A stretch of 9,654 nucleotides of DNA from Elusimicrobia bacterium RIFCSPLOWO2_01_FULL_64_13 (GTDB lineage Bacteria > Elusimicrobiota > Elusimicrobia > 2-02-FULL-39-32). The DNA lies in the NCBI GenBank assembly GCA_001800095.1, contig MGUT01000077.1, positions 27,422 through 37,075 on the forward strand, written 5' to 3'. The translations under genes were made by a program, and so were the position numbers. The stretch's first letter is position 1. Every line of letters starts with the position of its first letter. Below, piece by piece: positions 6,780 to 9,654 of the stretch. Under the pieces are notes generated by a model that was given only the letters and a program-made list of their open reading frames with translations, ran no database searches and was not told the DNA's origin.

Positions 6780-7555
6780 CCCGACCCCTCCAAGCCCCAG
6801 CGGTGGCGGATCTCCCTCTCGATCCTCCCGAATACTCCGAAGTCCACCAGGAGACTCACCGCCAGCACGATGACGTTGACGGCGAACACCAGGCTCATGT
6901 CTCCCGCTTTCTGCCCTTCCTGGAACAGGCGCCCCAGGCCGAACCCCGCGATGATGATCTCCGAGCCGATGAGCGTCCGCCAGGCGTAGGACCAGCCCAG
7001 CTTCAGGCCGTAGAGGATGTTGGGGACGGCGGCCGGGAATATGATCTCGCGGTAGAGATGCCATCCGCGCGAGCCCATGGTGGCGGCCGCGCGGAGGTAG
7101 ATGGGGGGGACGTTGCGGATCGCCTGGTTCGTGGCGACCGCGATCGCGAAGACCGAGCCGAACACCACGACGAAGATCACGGCGGCGTCGTTGACTCCGA
7201 ACCACAACAGGGCCACGGGCACCCAGCAGATGCTGGGAAAGGCCTGCAGCGCCAGGAAGAGGGACGACAGGGTCTCCTGAAGGGCCCGGAAGCGATAGAG
7301 GGCGAACCCCATGGCGAGCCCCGCCGCCACCGATATGGAATACCCCGCCGCGATGCGCATGAGACTGGAGCCGATCGCCATCCAGAATGATTTGAGCCCG
7401 GCGTTGAACGCGAGGGTCCCCAGGATCCGGGACGGCGCGGGCAACAGCTTCTCCGGAAGGAGGCCGGCGAACGCGAGGACCTGCCACAGGCCGAGGGCCG
7501 AGACATAAAAAAGCGACTGGAACAGGAGGCGGTTATGGACCGAATTCTTTGGCAA
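6776..7555 (-). CDS. ABC transporter permease, SsuC/TauC (NitT/TauT) family
   Basis: Inner-membrane subunit of an importer for small oxyanions or sulfonates. It has 259 aa, typical for SsuC/TauC/NrtB-type permeases. About six hydrophobic segments can be seen (near 14-33, 62-84, 96-118, 123-143, 185-205 and 221-242). The cytoplasmic EAA loop, which docks on the ATPase, is YLRAAATMGSRGWHLYREIIFPAAVP (153-178, split here by helix boundaries), with the conserved Gly and terminal FPAAVP. The start is TTG at 7555: a GGAG (7563-7566) lies 7 nt upstream and no in-frame ATG precedes the first membrane segment. The gene overlaps the end of the ATPase gene by 23 nt and ends in TGA overlapping the next TTG start. 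Substrate cannot be read from the permease; sulfate or a sulfonate is inferred from the flanking sat and cysteine synthase. Confidence 0.92.
   Translation of the reverse strand: MPKNSVHNRLLFQSLFYVSALGLWQVLAFAGLLPEKLLPAPSRILGTLAFNAGLKSFWMAIGSSLMRIAAGYSISVAAGLAMGFALYRFRALQETLSSLFLALQAFPSICWVPVALLWFGVNDAAVIFVVVFGSVFAIAVATNQAIRNVPPIYLRAAATMGSRGWHLYREIIFPAAVPNILYGLKLGWSYAWRTLIGSEIIIAGFGLGRLFQEGQKAGDMSLVFAVNVIVLAVSLLVDFGVFGRIEREIRHRWGLEGSG
6785..6791 (-). promoter_or_regulatory. Shine-Dalgarno fixing the TTG start of the cysteine synthase
   Basis: GGAGGGG, within the last codons of the permease gene, lies 5 nt before TTG (6777-6779). The TTG shares bases with the permease TGA (TTGA, 6776-6779). 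This pattern supports translational coupling and the non-ATG start. Confidence 0.75.
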
Positions 7556-8336
7556 CGGCTTTCTCCACTTCCTCGTGCAATTCCCCGACGATGCCCCGGA
7601 CGATCGCCTCCAGTTCCGGGTTGTCGGGGTCCCTCGGGCGGGGCAGGGCGATTTTGAAGATGTTCCGGACCGATCCCGGACGGAAGGAGATCAGGATCAC
7701 CCGGTCCGCCAGGTACACCGCCTCCCGGACGTTGTGGGTCACGAAAAGAACCGTGTTCCTGATCTCGCTGTGGATGGCGCGGAGTTCCTCGATGAGGAGG
7801 TCCCGCGTCTGGGTGTCCAGGGCGTTGAAGGGCTCGTCCATGAGGAGGATTCTGGGCTGGAGCACGAGGCCCCTGGCGATGGCCACCCTTTGCCTCATCC
7901 CGCCCGATAGTTCATGGATATAGGAAGACGCGAACCGGTCCAGGTGGACGAGCCGGAGGACCTTTTCCACCCGCTGGTCCAGTTCTTCGGCGGGGACTTT
8001 CTGCACTTTGAGCCCGTAACCCACGTTCTCCGAGACCGTCATCCATGGGAAAAGCGCGCCCTCCTGGAAGACGACCACGCGGTCCGGACCCGGGCCGTCC
8101 ACCGGACGCCCGTCCAACAGGATGCTTCCCCCGTCCGGTCTGTCCAGGCCGGCGATCAGGTTGAGCACCGTGGATTTGCCGCAACCCGAAGGGCCGACCA
8201 CGCACACGAACTCCCCTTCCCGGACGTCGAAACGGATGTCCGTGACGGCGTTCAACTCTCCCCGGCGGGTCGAGAAGTTCTTGGAAACGTCCCGAAGGGC
8301 CAGCACGGAGCTGGAGGTCGATCCGGCAGGGTTCAT
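7533..8336 (-). CDS. ABC transporter ATP-binding protein, SsuB/TauB (NitT/TauT) family
   Basis: Cytoplasmic ATPase that powers the adjoining permease. It has 267 aa. Motifs in order: Walker A GPSGCGKS (48-55), Q-loop Q91, signature LSGGMRQR (143-150), Walker B ILLMDEP (163-169), D-loop NALD (171-174) and switch histidine H201. The sequence FQEGALFPWMTVSENV (90-105) is typical of nitrate/sulfonate/taurine importer ATPases. I chose ATG at 8336 over an in-frame ATG at 8381 because the longer form would run 35 nt into sat and add residues lacking family similarity. The chosen start lies 10 nt after the sat stop, with a modest TAAGG that overlaps that stop codon. The permease gene begins inside its last codons, so the two subunits are probably made in a fixed ratio. 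No periplasmic binding protein gene is beside it. Confidence 0.94.
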   Translation of the reverse strand: MNPAGSTSSSVLALRDVSKNFSTRRGELNAVTDIRFDVREGEFVCVVGPSGCGKSTVLNLIAGLDRPDGGSILLDGRPVDGPGPDRVVVFQEGALFPWMTVSENVGYGLKVQKVPAEELDQRVEKVLRLVHLDRFASSYIHELSGGMRQRVAIARGLVLQPRILLMDEPFNALDTQTRDLLIEELRAIHSEIRNTVLFVTHNVREAVYLADRVILISFRPGSVRNIFKIALPRPRDPDNPELEAIVRGIVGELHEEVEKAVAKEFGP

Positions 8337-8346
8337 GGCGAAGGCC

Positions 8347-9546
8347 TTACTGAAGGACCGGGCTCTTCCTGTAGGAGTCAATGAGGATCTTGGCGACCTC
8401 CGGGCGGGAGAATTCCCGGGGAGGCAGCTCTCCCTTCGCGAGCATTTCCCGGACCTTGGTCCCGGAGAGGGTCAGGTGGTTCTCCTTGGAATGGGGGCAG
8501 GTCTTGACGGACGCCATGCCTTCGCAGGCGTTGCACCAGAAGCTGTGCTCGAAGTTCAAGGGGATGATCCCGAGCTCGCCCGGATTGAAATCCTCGAAGA
8601 TCTTCTGGGCGTCGAAGGTGCCGTAAGTGCTGCCGACTCCGGCGTGGTCCCGTCCCACGATGAAGTGGGTGCAGCCGTAGTTCTTGCGTATGAGAGCGTG
8701 GAAGACGGCCTCGCGCGGCCCGGCGTAGCGCATGGCGGAAGGGTTCACGGACAGGACCACCCGGTCCTTCGGGTAATAGCTCTCGAGGAGCGCCTCGTAG
8801 CAGCGCATGCGGACGGCGGCGGGGATGTCGTCGGACTTGGTCTCTCCGACCAGGGGGTGAAGGAGAAGGCCGTCCACGATCTCGAGGGCGCATTTCTGCA
8901 GGTATTCGTGCGCCCGGTGGACGGGATTGCGGGTCTGGAAACCCACCACGGTCCTCCACTTTTTCAGGGCGAAGGCCTCCCGCGTCTGTTTCGGCGTGAG
9001 GCGGTGATCAAGGAATTGCTTGTGGGACGGGAGGCGGACGGCCTCGATGGGGCCGCCGAGCAGGCCCTCTCCCTGGGCGTAGAGGGCCGCCACGCCCGGG
9101 TGCTTCTCGTCCTCGGTGCGGTAGACCTCGCGGGCCTCGCGCTTTTTGTCGTACTCGAACTTCTCCTCGAGATGCAGGACGGCCAGGAGCTCGCCCGACG
9201 GGTCGCGCAGGGCGGCCGGCCCGCCGGTCTTCAGGCCGGCGGCTTCCTCCCGGCCGGCGGACAGGGTCACGGGGATGGACCAGGCCGTCCCGTTCCCGAG
9301 GCGCATACCGTCGCGGACGGATTCGTAATCGGAGCGGTCCATGAATCCGGCCAGGGGGGAAAAGCCCCCGACCGCGATCATCTCGACGTCGGAGCTTTCC
9401 CGGTCGGTGAGCTGGATGGATTTCAATTCCCGCGAACGCTCCTTCCAGGATTCGGCGGCTTCGCCGTCAAGCAGTCTTTCGACGAGTTTCCCCCCATGGG
9501 GGGTGGAGCCGTATTGCGTGTTTTGCGACGATAAGTTTTTAGTCAT
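8347..9546 (-). CDS. sat: Sulfate adenylyltransferase (ATP sulfurylase), single-chain Sat type
   Basis: Makes adenosine 5'-phosphosulfate (APS) and pyrophosphate from sulfate and ATP, the first step of sulfate use. It has 399 aa, the size of the homo-oligomeric bacterial/archaeal Sat with no fused APS kinase. The PUA-like N-terminal part includes PHGGKLVERL (16-25) and GFSPLAGFM (61-69). The catalytic motif QTRNPVHRAHE (204-214) includes H210 and H213; VGRDHAGVG (297-305) and GTKVREML (362-369) complete the nucleotide site. C338, C341, C350 and H352 look like the zinc site reported for Thermus-type Sat. ATG at 9546 has no clear Shine-Dalgarno, and a possible promoter lies so close that the message may be nearly leaderless. 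First gene of the sulfur block. The linked cysteine synthase argues for assimilation, but the same enzyme type also acts in dissimilatory sulfur metabolism. Confidence 0.96.
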   Translation of the reverse strand: MTKNLSSQNTQYGSTPHGGKLVERLLDGEAAESWKERSRELKSIQLTDRESSDVEMIAVGGFSPLAGFMDRSDYESVRDGMRLGNGTAWSIPVTLSAGREEAAGLKTGGPAALRDPSGELLAVLHLEEKFEYDKKREAREVYRTEDEKHPGVAALYAQGEGLLGGPIEAVRLPSHKQFLDHRLTPKQTREAFALKKWRTVVGFQTRNPVHRAHEYLQKCALEIVDGLLLHPLVGETKSDDIPAAVRMRCYEALLESYYPKDRVVLSVNPSAMRYAGPREAVFHALIRKNYGCTHFIVGRDHAGVGSTYGTFDAQKIFEDFNPGELGIIPLNFEHSFWCNACEGMASVKTCPHSKENHLTLSGTKVREMLAKGELPPREFSRPEVAKILIDSYRKSPVLQ

Positions 9547-9555
9547 AGTTTTATG

Positions 9556-9584
9556 ATTTTAGCAATTTGAGAATGATTTATCCA
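9556..9584 (-). promoter_or_regulatory. Possible sat promoter giving a near-leaderless mRNA
   Basis: The -35 TGGATA (9579-9584, 4 of 6), a 17-nt spacer and -10 TAAAAT (9556-9561, 5 of 6). Transcription would begin near 9549-9550, only 3-4 nt before the sat ATG. The absence of a Shine-Dalgarno fits this, but AT-rich DNA yields such matches by chance. Confidence 0.35.
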
Positions 9585-9602
9585 GTTCCGGGGACACAAT
9601 AC

Positions 9603-9654
9603 TTAATTCAGATCGAGAGGGAAACAAATCAATAGTTTGTCCATTTTGAATTAA
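9603..9654. repeat. Nested inverted repeats upstream of sat
   Basis: A perfect 8-bp inverted repeat, TTAATTCA (9603-9610) and TGAATTAA (9647-9654), is separated by 36 nt. Inside it is a second one, ACAAA (9624-9628)/TTTGT (9636-9640), with flanking partial GGA/TCC symmetry. It lies upstream of the putative sat promoter and could be a regulator binding region or the end of a further transcript. The window stops here. AT-rich arms make chance a real possibility. Confidence 0.35.

Noticed and set aside
6780..7487. N-terminal extension of the cysteine synthase to 550 aa (apparent fusion)
   Set aside because: The extension is an out-of-frame shadow of the permease and is rich in Arg, Gly and Pro. 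The family-like protein begins exactly at the TTG with a Shine-Dalgarno.
8122..9534. 470-codon plus-strand open frame
   Set aside because: Antisense to sat and the ATPase gene, both complete with all motifs.
1..9654. CRISPR array, insertion sequence, phage or toxin-antitoxin genes
   Set aside because: No repeat-spacer pattern, transposase or integrase motifs, or such small gene pairs; gaps between genes are too short to hide one.

Overview
The window holds nine features that I can name with confidence, all on the minus strand. They form two adjacent blocks: a protein quality-control block (tRNA-Leu, tig, clpP, clpX, lon) and, upstream of it, a sulfur-assimilation block (sat, an ABC ATPase, an ABC permease, a CysM-like cysteine synthase). 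The coding DNA is GC-rich and broken by two short AT-rich islands, at about 5472-5834 and 9547-9654. The content fits a GC-rich free-living bacterium. The tig-clpP-clpX-lon order is shared by many Gram-negative phyla, so I cannot assign a phylum from this sequence. The high GC also creates many long antisense open frames, which I treat as shadows.

Reading in the direction of transcription (right to left): 9547-9654 is an AT-rich upstream region with a possible sat promoter and nested inverted repeats. Sulfate adenylyltransferase (9546-8347) is followed after 10 nt by a NitT/TauT-type ABC ATPase (8336-7533). The permease (7555-6776) starts at a TTG inside the ATPase gene. A cysteine synthase (6779-5835) starts at a TTG that overlaps the permease stop codon. 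The spacing and overlaps indicate one operon. It links uptake of an oxidised sulfur anion, activation as APS and final capture of sulfur as cysteine. No substrate-binding protein and no APS/sulfite reductase lie in the window.

Twelve bases after the cysteine synthase stop codon begins a good sigma70-type promoter (TTGCAA-17-TATAAT). It would drive a leader with a hairpin, tRNA-Leu(UAG), then trigger factor (5471-4173), ClpP (4162-3554), ClpX (3532-2186) and Lon (2157 to beyond base 1). These genes are closely spaced, with clear Shine-Dalgarno sites before clpP, clpX and lon. The block couples folding of new proteins (trigger factor) with two ATP-dependent proteases (ClpXP and Lon).

The window is mostly housekeeping, and I do not see a previously undescribed system. 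The points most worth a second look are: the ClpP catalytic Asp replaced by Asn; an unusual ClpX P-loop and a Pro/Arg-rich ClpX insert; a CysM-type synthase with Lys where mycobacterial CysM uses Arg to bind O-phosphoserine; an ABC transporter without its binding protein wired into sat and cysM; and the leader/tRNA arrangement in front of tig.
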